From positions 29,398 through 93,397 of the forward strand of contig CAYMTV010000002.1 of the NCBI GenBank assembly GCA_964393525.1: a stretch of 64,000 nucleotides of DNA. Direction: 5' to 3'. A program made the position numbers and the translations under genes. The notes under the pieces are model-generated. The model was not told the DNA's origin, did no database searches, and saw only the letters and a program-made list of their open reading frames with translations. The stretch comes from CAYMTV01 sp964393525. Lineage in GTDB: Bacteria > Patescibacteriota > Microgenomatia > Daviesbacterales > UBA10151. The stretch's first letter is position 1. Each line of letters begins with the position of its first letter. Shown here piece after piece: positions 7,897 to 15,302 of this stretch.

Positions 7897-8282
7897 ACGT
7901 TTCCAGAGATTATTTGCTTCCATTTTTTGGGATTCCACAATTCAAAGTGATCACCCGCACCGATAAAAAGAACTTCCTGAAAGATTTGAGCAAAGATTAT
8001 CAGGGAAGGGTCAATAATAAATCTCCCCTGATAATCAAGCTCACATTTTTGGGCTGATCCAAACAACTGGCGGCGCAAAAACCTGCCTTTTTCTTCAATC
8101 ATCGGTATCTCAAGCTGTTTTCTTGCCTCCGCCTCCCAATCCTTCAAAGAAAATCCCCAGATACAACCATCCAAACCTTTTGTTAAAATAATTTCACTGC
8201 CTGATATCTCTTCCCTGAACTTTTTAGGTAAAATTATGCGATTTTTTCCGGAAAAACGCGTCCTGTAAGTGCCCAAAAACAT
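7893..8282 (-). CDS. mraZ: Transcriptional regulator MraZ
   Basis: Two-copy SpoVT/AbrB-like DNA-binding protein that regulates the dcw operon by binding repeats in its own promoter. The 129-residue protein begins MFLGTYRTRFSGKNRIILPKKFRE, the typical first half (xLDxKGRxxxPxxxR). The second half is CELDYQGRFIIDPSLI, again with the DxxGRxxxP pattern. Length is close to the family's usual 140-150. It is first in the cluster and overlaps the ftsL-like gene by ATGA. Upstream lie four GGT boxes at 10-bp spacing that are probably its operator. Confidence 0.95.
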   Translation of the reverse strand: MFLGTYRTRFSGKNRIILPKKFREEISGSEIILTKGLDGCIWGFSLKDWEAEARKQLEIPMIEEKGRFLRRQLFGSAQKCELDYQGRFIIDPSLIIFAQIFQEVLFIGAGDHFELWNPKKWKQIISGNV

Positions 8283-8334
8283 ATTTCTGGGCAGTATTTC
8301 AATTCTTTTGGATTACAAGGAGGGCAATGACCAG

Positions 8335-8349
8335 TCCGCCAAAGGCGGA
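8335..8349 (-). other. Leader hairpin before mraZ
   Basis: TCCGCC and GGCGGA form a perfect 6-bp stem with a 3-base loop, about 53-67 nt upstream of the mraZ start. No U-tract follows on the minus strand. It could be a 5'-UTR structure or a small palindromic repeat; nothing else identifies it. Confidence 0.35.
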
Positions 8350-8400
8350 TCATTCCGCTTTTAATCCTTACAATCTCAGGATGTCAGGCTGTTCCTAATC

Positions 8401-8436
8401 ACCCTTTTTCACCATCTATAACCATTTTGCACCATA
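8401..8436 (-). promoter_or_regulatory. Putative MraZ operator: four GGT boxes at 10-bp spacing
   Basis: On the plus strand ACC begins at 8401, 8411, 8421 and 8431. Read on the minus strand this gives ATGGTG, ATGGTT, ATGGTG and AGGGTG, each 10 bp apart, about 120-155 bp before mraZ. Known MraZ sites are three or four short G-rich direct repeats (TGGGN in E. coli, AAAGTG in mycoplasmas) at about 10-bp helical spacing. The boxes overlap the region where the -10 would fall relative to the TTGACA at 8448-8453, which fits autorepression. Confidence 0.7.
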
Positions 8437-8453
8437 AAAGAAAGCCCTGTCAA
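8424..8453 (-). promoter_or_regulatory. Possible dcw promoter upstream of mraZ
   Basis: A perfect TTGACA lies on the minus strand at 8453-8448. At 18-bp spacing the sequence is CAAAAT (8429-8424), four of six to the -10 consensus and inside the GGT-box array. The -35 is convincing and the -10 less so. Transcription from here would give a leader of about 130 nt, unlike the leaderless pattern elsewhere. Confidence 0.45.
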
Positions 8454-8490
8454 GACGGAAGAAATGCGAACTCAAAAGATATTGAAGCGA

Positions 8491-9360
8491 TTAATTGGAG
8501 GCGCGTAAAACGGCGAAGATTCCGGCTCCGGAAGCCTGGACTTTGAGTAAATTACCGTCAATTTTTGTATTTAGCTCTTCCCACTTATTGTCTGCCTCCA
8601 CATACCTGTAGATCTTAGCATCCACTCCAGGTTTATCAACAAGCTCAATCATCACATCACCTTTGGGAAATGTCTTTGTGATCGGCAGATTAAATGCATA
8701 GACATTTCCAACTACTTGCTTTCCTTCTGGTAGTTTTGGCGAACCGATCAAATCATGAACTAAGCTAAAGGCTACTGTAGCCAACTCTTCCCTCTCAGCT
8801 TTTGTTTCATATTTAAAATGATCCTCACTTGAGGTAATCTTACCTAAGGCTACGTCCGGTTTTTGCAGATGCCAGGTAGTCTTTACAACATAAGCTTTTT
8901 TGTCCTTTTTAAAGCGTAGTATTAAATTACCATTCTCTACCCCTTTGTCAAAGACACAATGCTCATTGCCCGTAGAAAACCCCTGGGAACAAGTCCCAAG
9001 TAAAATTTCCTGTTCATGATCACCTTTGCCTTTTTCCACCTTAACCCAGGTATTTAAGTCTCCCGCCCCACGCTCTATTCCTTCTTCATCCGAATAGGAA
9101 ATTTGATAAGAAAAAGCTTCATATTCCGAAATCCGGAAAATATTTAAGTTTATGGCATTTCCGTCTCTTCGAGGAATCAACATGGCATAAGGCCCATCAG
9201 GATTAAAGGTAAGTTCAATTTCTTCCAAAACTTCCGGACCCTTAGGGGAAAGGAATATTTTCCAGATACCAAACATAGCAGTACCTAAAATTAAGGTTAA
9301 AATTACAACAAGGATTAAATTTGTGCGGTTTGCGAGGAATGCTTTGAGTTTTTCAATCAT
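8491..9360 (-). CDS. Membrane-anchored extracytoplasmic protein of unknown function
   Basis: I do not recognise this family. The 289-residue protein has a short basic N-terminus and one membrane segment (LILVVILTLILGTAMFGIW, about 15-33), then a predicted exported part rich in beta-type stretches. Two cysteines (GTCSQGF and NEHCVF) lie about 12 residues apart and could form a disulphide. The C-terminal part (GNVYAFNLPITKTF ... YRYVEADNKWEELNTK ... GAGIFAVL) reads like a beta-sandwich domain. It lies 30 bases after glyS and is read away from it towards mraZ. A structural surface role is only a guess. Confidence 0.75.
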   Translation of the reverse strand: MIEKLKAFLANRTNLILVVILTLILGTAMFGIWKIFLSPKGPEVLEEIELTFNPDGPYAMLIPRRDGNAINLNIFRISEYEAFSYQISYSDEEGIERGAGDLNTWVKVEKGKGDHEQEILLGTCSQGFSTGNEHCVFDKGVENGNLILRFKKDKKAYVVKTTWHLQKPDVALGKITSSEDHFKYETKAEREELATVAFSLVHDLIGSPKLPEGKQVVGNVYAFNLPITKTFPKGDVMIELVDKPGVDAKIYRYVEADNKWEELNTKIDGNLLKVQASGAGIFAVLRASN

Positions 9361-9390
9361 GGACAGGTTCTAAAAATAATTGTACTGGTA

Positions 9391-10716
9391 TTAAGAGAGT
9401 TTTTCAAAGAGGTAATTTTTAAGCTGGTGGATCTTTACTCTTTCCTGCTTTGCACTGTCCCTATCCCTAACTGTTATTGCCTCATCGTTTAAAGTATCAA
9501 AATCTATGGTTATACAAAAAGGTGTCCCAATCTCATCTTGTGAGGCATATCTTTTTCCGATATTCCCCCGGTCATCCCAGGCCACCATTAGATCTTTTTT
9601 TAAATCTTCATAAATCCCCTTTGCTCTATCAATCAGTTCTTGTTTATTGGCAAGCAGAGGAAAGACGGCAGCCTTAAACGGAGCAAGCTTAGGAGGAAAC
9701 TTCAAGAAGACCCTTCCCTCCTCTGTCTCTGTGTAAGAGTTAATCAAAACCACCAAAACCGACCTATCTACACCCCAGGTAGGTTCAATAACATGCGGCC
9801 AGAACTCTTCATTTGTTTCAGGATCCCTATATTTGGTATTTTGTCCACTGAATTGTTCATGGTTTTTTAAGTCAAAGTCTGTTCTATATGCTAAACCATA
9901 TAACTCGCTTAACCCAAAGGGAAATTCATACTCAAAATCTATGGTTCTTTTTGAATAATGGGCTCTTTCTTCCTCAGGAATTTCATGTTCATGAATTTTT
10001 GCAAGGTCAATCCCCAGATCATCTGATATCCATTTTTCCATTTCTTCTCTCCACACTTCAAAATACTTATTCCACTGCTCATCAGATTTAGGAGGGTTAA
10101 TAAAATATTCAATCTCCATTTGCTCAAACTCTCGGGTTCTGAAGATAAAGTTACCAGGAGTAATTTCATTTCTAAAAGCTTTTCCAATTTGGGCAATTCC
10201 AAAAGGGAGTTTAATCCGCGCAGTATCTACGACATTTTTAAAATCCACAAACATGGCTTGGGCAGTTTCCGGCCTGAAATAGGCAATATTAGCTTGCTCT
10301 TCTGCCGGACCGATAAAAGTTTTAAACATCAAGTTGAATTGTTTAGCTTCAGTCCAATTAGCTTTACCTTCATGAGTTTTTTCATGTTCCTTTATCTGCG
10401 ACTCATGATCTGCCCGGAATCTTTCATGGCAGATTTTGCATTCAACTAAAGGATCAGAAAAGTTTGCAATATGACCAGAAGCTTCCCAGACTTTGGGATT
10501 CATGATTAAGGATGCATCAATCCCCACAATATCTTCCCGCTGATGGACGAATTTTTTCCACCATGCTTGCTTGATATTATTTTTAAGTTCAACCCCAACC
10601 GGTCCGAAGTCCCAGGAGTTTGCCAGCCCACCGTATATCTCTGATCCAGGGAAAACGAACCCCCGGCGCTTACATAAAGCTACTATTTTATCCATTAAAT
10701 CTTGATTATTATTCAT
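9391..10716 (-). CDS. glyS: Glycyl-tRNA synthetase, single-chain (alpha2) type
   Basis: Class II aminoacyl-tRNA synthetase that charges tRNA-Gly. The 441-residue protein starts DLMDKIVALCKRRGFVFPGSEIYGGLANSWDFGP, typical of the eukaryote/Gram-positive-like GlyRS. It has a zinc-ligand-like ECKICHERF, motif 2 in FRNEITPGNFIFRTREFEQME and motif 3 near GVDRSVLVVLINSY, followed by the anticodon-binding domain (KLAPFKAAVFPLL ... RYASQDEIGTPFCITID). Length is normal for this form. A structured 159-base gap separates it from recO upstream; no T-box motif is seen there. Confidence 0.96.
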   Translation of the reverse strand: MNNNQDLMDKIVALCKRRGFVFPGSEIYGGLANSWDFGPVGVELKNNIKQAWWKKFVHQREDIVGIDASLIMNPKVWEASGHIANFSDPLVECKICHERFRADHESQIKEHEKTHEGKANWTEAKQFNLMFKTFIGPAEEQANIAYFRPETAQAMFVDFKNVVDTARIKLPFGIAQIGKAFRNEITPGNFIFRTREFEQMEIEYFINPPKSDEQWNKYFEVWREEMEKWISDDLGIDLAKIHEHEIPEEERAHYSKRTIDFEYEFPFGLSELYGLAYRTDFDLKNHEQFSGQNTKYRDPETNEEFWPHVIEPTWGVDRSVLVVLINSYTETEEGRVFLKFPPKLAPFKAAVFPLLANKQELIDRAKGIYEDLKKDLMVAWDDRGNIGKRYASQDEIGTPFCITIDFDTLNDEAITVRDRDSAKQERVKIHQLKNYLFEKLS

Positions 10717-10736
10717 GATCTCTTAAAGCGAGCGAA

Positions 10737-10867
10737 GTCACAAATTACAAAGTATATTGATAATTTTGTCTGCAGTTGCTTGGTACAAAATTATCACTAA
10801 GCGAGACTAGAGATAAAAATTAAATGATTACTTCCTTAACTAGTCGAGTGGTACTTTGTAATGTGAC
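10737..10867. other. Nested inverted repeats that could fold as a three-stem RNA
   Basis: The recO-glyS gap holds three nested or adjacent inverted repeats. The outer stem pairs 10737-10741 plus 10744-10754 with 10852-10867 (16 bp with a 2-base bulge). A perfect 12-bp stem pairs 10758-10769 with 10785-10796. A 6-bp stem pairs 10805-10810 with 10840-10845. Together they form a closed three-way junction of about 131 nt. It could be a leader RNA of glyS, a small RNA or a decayed palindromic element; strand cannot be decided from perfect stems. Confidence 0.55.
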
Positions 10868-10875
10868 AAGCGAGT

Positions 10876-11514
10876 CTATCTTGCCAATTCTTTTAACACC
10901 TTAATACTTTTTAAGCTAGACTCAAGTACCTTCTCCAAATAATATCTCAAAATCCGCTCCAAAGCTATAGCTTGCTCTGCATTTATCTCAATCGTTTCTA
11001 TTTCCTGCCAGCTGGAAAATTCCAACCTTCGAAGTAAAATTCTTAAATCTGCGTATAGCTGCCTAACCTCCTCAACGTTCCAAAAACCAAGTGTGGACAA
11101 AATCTTTACTTCAAAAGCCCTGACAAAAATTTGCCTAGGGTTTTTTTCAAGTATCTGCAGTACTGCTACAACTAAATTATACAGCTGGATATTCTTCTGA
11201 TTCTCTGGCACTAACCGGTCTACAAGCTCTATTATATGAAAAGATGTGGTAGATAAGGTTAGGTTTTCTTTAAGTTTAGAGAAAGTTTCAATACTTTCCG
11301 CTTCAGTTAAGTTATAGCTTTTGCCTTTGAAAAGATGCAGCTTAACCCGGTTCAAAAGCTCAATATTACCAGCTCTTCTTGAGGTAATCCTTCTTACCCC
11401 ACGAGCAATAACGGAAATCTTGCCATATCTATCAGTGAGCACTGTTAATACTCTATCCGCTTCCCCAAAATTTGATCGCTTAAGAATCAACCCCTCGGTT
11501 GTTACGGCCGGCAT
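10876..11514 (-). CDS. recO: DNA repair protein RecO
   Basis: Recombination mediator that helps RecR load RecA on SSB-coated single strands. The 212-residue protein opens with the RecO OB-fold: TEGLILKRSNFGEADRVLTVLTDRYGKISVIARGVRR, matching the family pattern GxVLxxRxxGExDRxxxxxTxxxGxxxxxAKGxR. The C-terminal part is helical and lacks the four-cysteine zinc finger of many RecO proteins; some relatives also lack it. It is 41 bases after the DUF4012 gene and 159 before glyS, on the same strand. Confidence 0.9.
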   Translation of the reverse strand: MPAVTTEGLILKRSNFGEADRVLTVLTDRYGKISVIARGVRRITSRRAGNIELLNRVKLHLFKGKSYNLTEAESIETFSKLKENLTLSTTSFHIIELVDRLVPENQKNIQLYNLVVAVLQILEKNPRQIFVRAFEVKILSTLGFWNVEEVRQLYADLRILLRRLEFSSWQEIETIEINAEQAIALERILRYYLEKVLESSLKSIKVLKELAR

Positions 11515-11555
11515 TGCAAGAAAAGTCTAAATCTAAAATATGATTAATACAAGAT

Positions 11556-13448
11556 CTAGAGAGAGATTGTTAAGTCCAAATCTGATGATAAATTAAATTC
11601 TTTTTTCTTTCCATTAACTTTTACCTCATATGGAAAATCTTTTGTACCCGGTTGTTTTTGGATTAAGATTTTGTACTCTTTTCCGGAGAATCCACCGGGG
11701 AGTTCATACTCAAATTCCAGTTTTCTTGAATTTTGTGGGCGAACTTCGATGAAAGCTTCAAAAACAGTTTTACCAAGTTCTTCCTCTATTGTTGTCACCT
11801 TGACATCAGATCCCTTGGATTTAATCAGCTTGGAACCTTTTGGAACATAAATCCTGACATAATCCCGATTTCTTTGATTTAGCCAGGAAGTATATTTTTC
11901 CGGATTCTTATATTCGATAGTCAGTTTATTTACTACTTTATCCTTTTTGGAACTGATGTCTAATTGAACGCTTTGGGTAACATAAATATTAGATTTGCCT
12001 CCGGCAAAATTTGAGTCATTTATATGCAGGTAGTCGCCTACAGGATTTTTGATTTGCCCTGTCCAGTTTAAATCGAAAAGTGCATTTTGGGTTCTACCAT
12101 CATGCATATAAAACATAACGTGCTTGGAGTTAGCAAGTTTAACTCCCGCATTTATAAATTCCGGGAGTTTATCTGTAGCAGACCCTAAAGCTCTTGCTAA
12201 AATCTGCTGCATTAATGTCCCTAAAATAGCTTTTCTGTCTTCCTGTCCTTTTTCAATAATCTGAGCATAGTTTTCCAATTCATATATTACATTTGGGCAA
12301 TTACACCTTTTATCATAATCCGCCGAATAAGTAGTTCCAAAAACTTCTACCGGACCGGTAATTTTAATTAGTTCTTCCACAACATGGGTATCAATTAAAA
12401 TAATTCCATCCCAAGGTTTTCCTTCCCCCAAAAGATCATACATTCTTTCAAACTCCCTCATTGAAGTAGGTACATCGGGGGACAAATTTGAATCTCTCAT
12501 TGCCCAAACAGTCCGGGGTTTTCCCGTTGTTTCAGGCAAATACTTAACAATTGGTTCAGGAGGCCTTATTGGGCAAACTTTGCTAATACAAACTCTCAAA
12601 AGTTTTTCATCCAGTCGGTAAATATCATCAGACTTAGATGAAGAAATTCTTCCTTTATCTAATTTCAAAAAAGCATAAGCAGTCATAAACCCGCCTGTTG
12701 CCCGAAGTTCTTTGTCGTTTTGGAATATTATCAGGTAGTTTTTGGCTGAAGGTTCTCCTAAAGCACTGGGTGCTACTTCCAAGGCAGGTCTGGCTTGAGA
12801 AACCGCAATATAAGCACCGGTAATAAAATTCTTGGCAGTATCAATCTGCGATCTTATTCTTCTTGAACCCCATTTCTCCGGGTATTTACCTACATCAACC
12901 GACTTTACTTCCTCGGCGGCTTTCTTAAACTCCGGCTCTACCTTATCAAGCTGTGGAATAACTTTATCCAGGACCTTAACCATTTGGGCAACCTTATCCT
13001 TTCCGGGCTTTGGCTGGCCGTTAAAACCCAACTCATTTTTATAAGGATCAAGCCCTTCGGCCAGAGTACTTACTGCAGTAAGCTCGTAGCCGGCAGCTTT
13101 AGCAAAGTGCTTCGCATCCCAGTAAAAACCCCCAAAGTATGGAATAAATCCACTCCAGATAAGAAATGTCAAAGAGGTATTAAGCCCGTCACTTCCTTTT
13201 TTCATTTCTTTTAGGTTCTTTCTAATCTCATCCAGATTATCATTTTTGGCGGCGGCCGAAACAGCCCGAGCCGATGCTACGATTGATTTAGCGGAAGAAT
13301 ATGCTCCTCTTAAAGGCAGGTAAAGTCCAATAAAAAGGATAAGCAAAATCACCAAAAGTCTGATAAAAAATTTTTTAGGACTTCTTCGGGAAGAGTTGGT
13401 ATAGGTTCTTCTACTGTTTAAAGCTCTGTTAAGATTGGTAAAGGGCAT
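11556..13448 (-). CDS. DUF4012 domain-containing membrane-anchored protein
   Basis: A 630-residue protein with a basic N-terminus, one membrane segment (FFIRLLVILLILFIGLYLPL, about 27-46) and a long predicted external region. YLIIFQNDKELRATGGFMTAYAFLKLDKGRI is the hallmark of DUF4012, a family frequent in Candidate Phyla Radiation bacteria and some Actinobacteria; its function is unknown, though it often lies near polysaccharide genes. CNCPN near residue 384 and ISKVCPI near 290 offer cysteines for extracytoplasmic disulphides. The C-terminus (KVVNKLTIEYKNPEKYTSW ... FEYELPGG) looks like a beta domain. It follows the sugar transferase gene after a 135-base repeat-rich gap. Confidence 0.88.
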   Translation of the reverse strand: MPFTNLNRALNSRRTYTNSSRRSPKKFFIRLLVILLILFIGLYLPLRGAYSSAKSIVASARAVSAAAKNDNLDEIRKNLKEMKKGSDGLNTSLTFLIWSGFIPYFGGFYWDAKHFAKAAGYELTAVSTLAEGLDPYKNELGFNGQPKPGKDKVAQMVKVLDKVIPQLDKVEPEFKKAAEEVKSVDVGKYPEKWGSRRIRSQIDTAKNFITGAYIAVSQARPALEVAPSALGEPSAKNYLIIFQNDKELRATGGFMTAYAFLKLDKGRISSSKSDDIYRLDEKLLRVCISKVCPIRPPEPIVKYLPETTGKPRTVWAMRDSNLSPDVPTSMREFERMYDLLGEGKPWDGIILIDTHVVEELIKITGPVEVFGTTYSADYDKRCNCPNVIYELENYAQIIEKGQEDRKAILGTLMQQILARALGSATDKLPEFINAGVKLANSKHVMFYMHDGRTQNALFDLNWTGQIKNPVGDYLHINDSNFAGGKSNIYVTQSVQLDISSKKDKVVNKLTIEYKNPEKYTSWLNQRNRDYVRIYVPKGSKLIKSKGSDVKVTTIEEELGKTVFEAFIEVRPQNSRKLEFEYELPGGFSGKEYKILIQKQPGTKDFPYEVKVNGKKKEFNLSSDLDLTISL

Positions 13449-13482
13449 ACGTCGCTTCGCTCCAATTCAAAAATAACACACC

Positions 13483-13504
13483 CAATTAGATTTCAATCTA
13501 ATTG
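13483..13504. repeat. Perfect 10-bp inverted repeat
   Basis: CAATTAGATT and AATCTAATTG are perfect complements with two bases between them, in the gap between the sugar transferase and DUF4012 genes. It is AT-rich with no clear U-tract, so it could be a protein-binding palindrome or a weak hairpin. Confidence 0.5.
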
Positions 13505-13554
13505 TAAAATTAAAATGCAAAATTTTTGAACGGAGTAAGAAGTTATTATAATTT

Positions 13555-13582
13555 TAAACTTTAAACTTTCAACTTTCAACTT
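13555..13582. repeat. Four tandem 7-bp repeats (TMAACTT)
   Basis: TAAACTT, TAAACTT, TCAACTT and TCAACTT follow one another without gaps and end one base before the sugar transferase stop codon. This is a simple-sequence tract in a 3' flank with no visible function. Confidence 0.7.
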
Positions 13583-13583
13583 A

Positions 13584-14213
13584 TTAGACAGCACCCTTAC
13601 CCATAAGTACTGCAGGAATAGTTTTTAAAATTATATAGATATCAAAAAGAATCGATCTTCTTTGAACATATTGGGCATCCATCTCGACTCTTTTATCAAA
13701 ATTAATCTCAGATCTGCCCGATACTTGCCAAACTCCTGTCAGGCCAGGTTTGGCAGAAAGGATAATTTTAACAAACTCTTTAGAACTTGGGTATTTTTTC
13801 TGCTGGTCTTCCAGTTCAAACGGGTAATATGCCCTAGGTCCAACAAGTGTCATATCTCCTTCTAAAATATTGATAAACTGAGGAAATTCGTCAACCGAGA
13901 ACTTTCTAATAAATTTTCCCACTTTGGTAATTCTCGGATCATCCGGGATTTTATAGCTGTTTTGCTTATATTGTTTTAGAAGTTGGGGGTTTTTATGAAG
14001 GAGCTCTTGGGCTCCCTGAACCATTGAGCGGAATTTATACATCTTAAAAAGCTTTCCGTGTTTACCAACACGCATCGGGGTATCGGCCATGATCGGCCCT
14101 TTTGAATTAATTTTTATGGCAATAGCAGCAAGGAATAATACAGGAGAAAAAATAACTAGCCCTACTACTGACCCCACAATATCCATCAACCTTTTAACTA
14201 CGTCATAAAACAT
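13584..14213 (-). CDS. Bacterial sugar transferase (monotopic phosphoglycosyl transferase)
   Basis: Transfers a sugar-1-phosphate from a UDP-sugar to undecaprenyl phosphate, the first committed step of a surface glycan. From the ATG at 14213 the 209-residue product has one N-terminal hydrophobic segment (VKRLMDIVGSVVGLVIFSPVLFLAAIAI), GPIMADTPMRVGKHGKLFKMYKFRSM, SVDEFPQFINILEGDMTLVGPRAY and KPGLTGVWQVSGRS, all of the WcaJ/PglC catalytic domain. It is the short form without the extra membrane domain of WbaP. A TTG at 14237 would overlap the upstream GT4 by 20 bases; the ATG four bases after that gene's stop is preferred. Confidence 0.93.
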   Translation of the reverse strand: MFYDVVKRLMDIVGSVVGLVIFSPVLFLAAIAIKINSKGPIMADTPMRVGKHGKLFKMYKFRSMVQGAQELLHKNPQLLKQYKQNSYKIPDDPRITKVGKFIRKFSVDEFPQFINILEGDMTLVGPRAYYPFELEDQQKKYPSSKEFVKIILSAKPGLTGVWQVSGRSEINFDKRVEMDAQYVQRRSILFDIYIILKTIPAVLMGKGAV

Positions 14214-14217
14214 ATTT

Positions 14218-15285
14218 TCAAAGTTTAATCTGTTCAATAAAGTTTAGCAAATTTTTTTTAAAAATTTCTTTGCTGAATTTTTCGGCATTCTCCCGGCATT
14301 TTTCAGGGTTAATACTCAAAGATCTAAATTTGTTAATAGCCATAATTAAACTTCCAACTTCTTGTCTGTTAAAAAATACTCCGGTTTCTCCTTTCTTTAC
14401 TGTCTCCAATGCTCCACCTCTTTTAAATGCAATAACCGGCTTACCCATGGCCTGGGCTTCTATCGCAGTTAAACCAAAATCTTCCTCCCCTGTAATAATC
14501 AAAGCTTTGCATCCCGCCAGTAAATTTATCAACAATCTTTCCGATGCACTTTTTATAAATTCAATATTTGAAGTGGCACTCCCTTTTAAGAAATTCAGCT
14601 GTGGACCCTGGCCGACAATAATTAACCTGTCACCTATCTTATTAAACAACCTTACTGCCAAATATATTCTTTTATACCTGTTGAGCCGGGATATTATTAA
14701 AAAGTATCCGCCATCAAAACTTTCATATTTATTGTATTTTTCTAAATCGACAAAAGGATATAAGACTTCACTTTCTTTTTTATAAATTTTTTTGATTCTT
14801 TTTTTTGCGTTTTTTGATCCTGCTAAATAAAAATCCGCCCTGTTTGATGTAATCTGATCATAAACTTTTAAAAAACTGATTAAGGGAGTGAGTAATTTTG
14901 AAACTTTCTCTCCTGATAACCCCCAAATAAACCTGGGCGGTGTGTGACAGTAACTTATATGGACGGTCTCCGGTTTGGTGATTATAGATTTTGCAAATCT
15001 GGTGGTATGAGAAATAACTAAATCAAACTTAGAAAAATCAAACTGTTCAAATGCAATTGGATAAAGCGGTAAAAGCGGTTTATAAAGACTTCTCCAGCCC
15101 GGAATGTTTTGCATAAAAGAAGTTACAATTTTTTTCCCGGAGAAGTTTTCGGCTATGAACTTATTTTTTTCATCATAAACGGCAGTAAAAATTGGAGCAT
15201 CCGGAAAGACTTCTGAGATTGCCAGCAAAACTTTTTCAGCTCCACCCCACTGGACTAAATCATCATGCACCAAAGCTATGCGCAT
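14218..15285 (-). CDS. GT4-family glycosyltransferase
   Basis: A 355-residue GT-B enzyme starting MRIALVHDDLVQWGGAEKVLLAI, the WGGAE loop of GT4 proteins. The donor-binding half has YFLIISRLNRYKRIYLAVRLFN and GEEDFGLTAIEAQAMGKPVIAFKRGGALETV, which includes the E-x7-E signature. VHISYCHTPPRFIWG is typical of the mannosyltransferase subgroup, but the sugar is not predictable. It is followed directly by the initiating sugar transferase, so the two probably build the base of one lipid-linked glycan. It is divergent from rsmH with only 17 bp between start codons. Confidence 0.92.
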   Translation of the reverse strand: MRIALVHDDLVQWGGAEKVLLAISEVFPDAPIFTAVYDEKNKFIAENFSGKKIVTSFMQNIPGWRSLYKPLLPLYPIAFEQFDFSKFDLVISHTTRFAKSIITKPETVHISYCHTPPRFIWGLSGEKVSKLLTPLISFLKVYDQITSNRADFYLAGSKNAKKRIKKIYKKESEVLYPFVDLEKYNKYESFDGGYFLIISRLNRYKRIYLAVRLFNKIGDRLIIVGQGPQLNFLKGSATSNIEFIKSASERLLINLLAGCKALIITGEEDFGLTAIEAQAMGKPVIAFKRGGALETVKKGETGVFFNRQEVGSLIMAINKFRSLSINPEKCRENAEKFSKEIFKKNLLNFIEQIKL

Positions 15286-15287
15286 GA

Positions 15288-15297
15288 TATCATTCTA
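15288..15297. promoter_or_regulatory. Overlapping divergent -10 boxes between the GT4 gene and rsmH
   Basis: Plus strand TATCAT (15288-15293) lies 9 nt before the rsmH ATG. Minus strand TAGAAT (15297-15292) lies 6 nt before the GT4 ATG. The intergenic space is only 17 bp, so any -35 contacts would fall inside the opposite gene. The boxes are five-of-six matches and unproven. Confidence 0.35.
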
Positions 15298-15302
15298 CCA
15301 TT

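Noticed and set aside
10717..10875. A T-box riboswitch upstream of glyS.
   Set aside because: No TGGNACCGCG antiterminator motif and no specifier-loop layout; only the stems described are visible.
13555..13582. CRISPR or other regulated repeat array at the TMAACTT tract.
   Set aside because: Units are 7 bp with no spacers, so it is a simple tandem repeat. No CRISPR array or cas gene is seen in the window.
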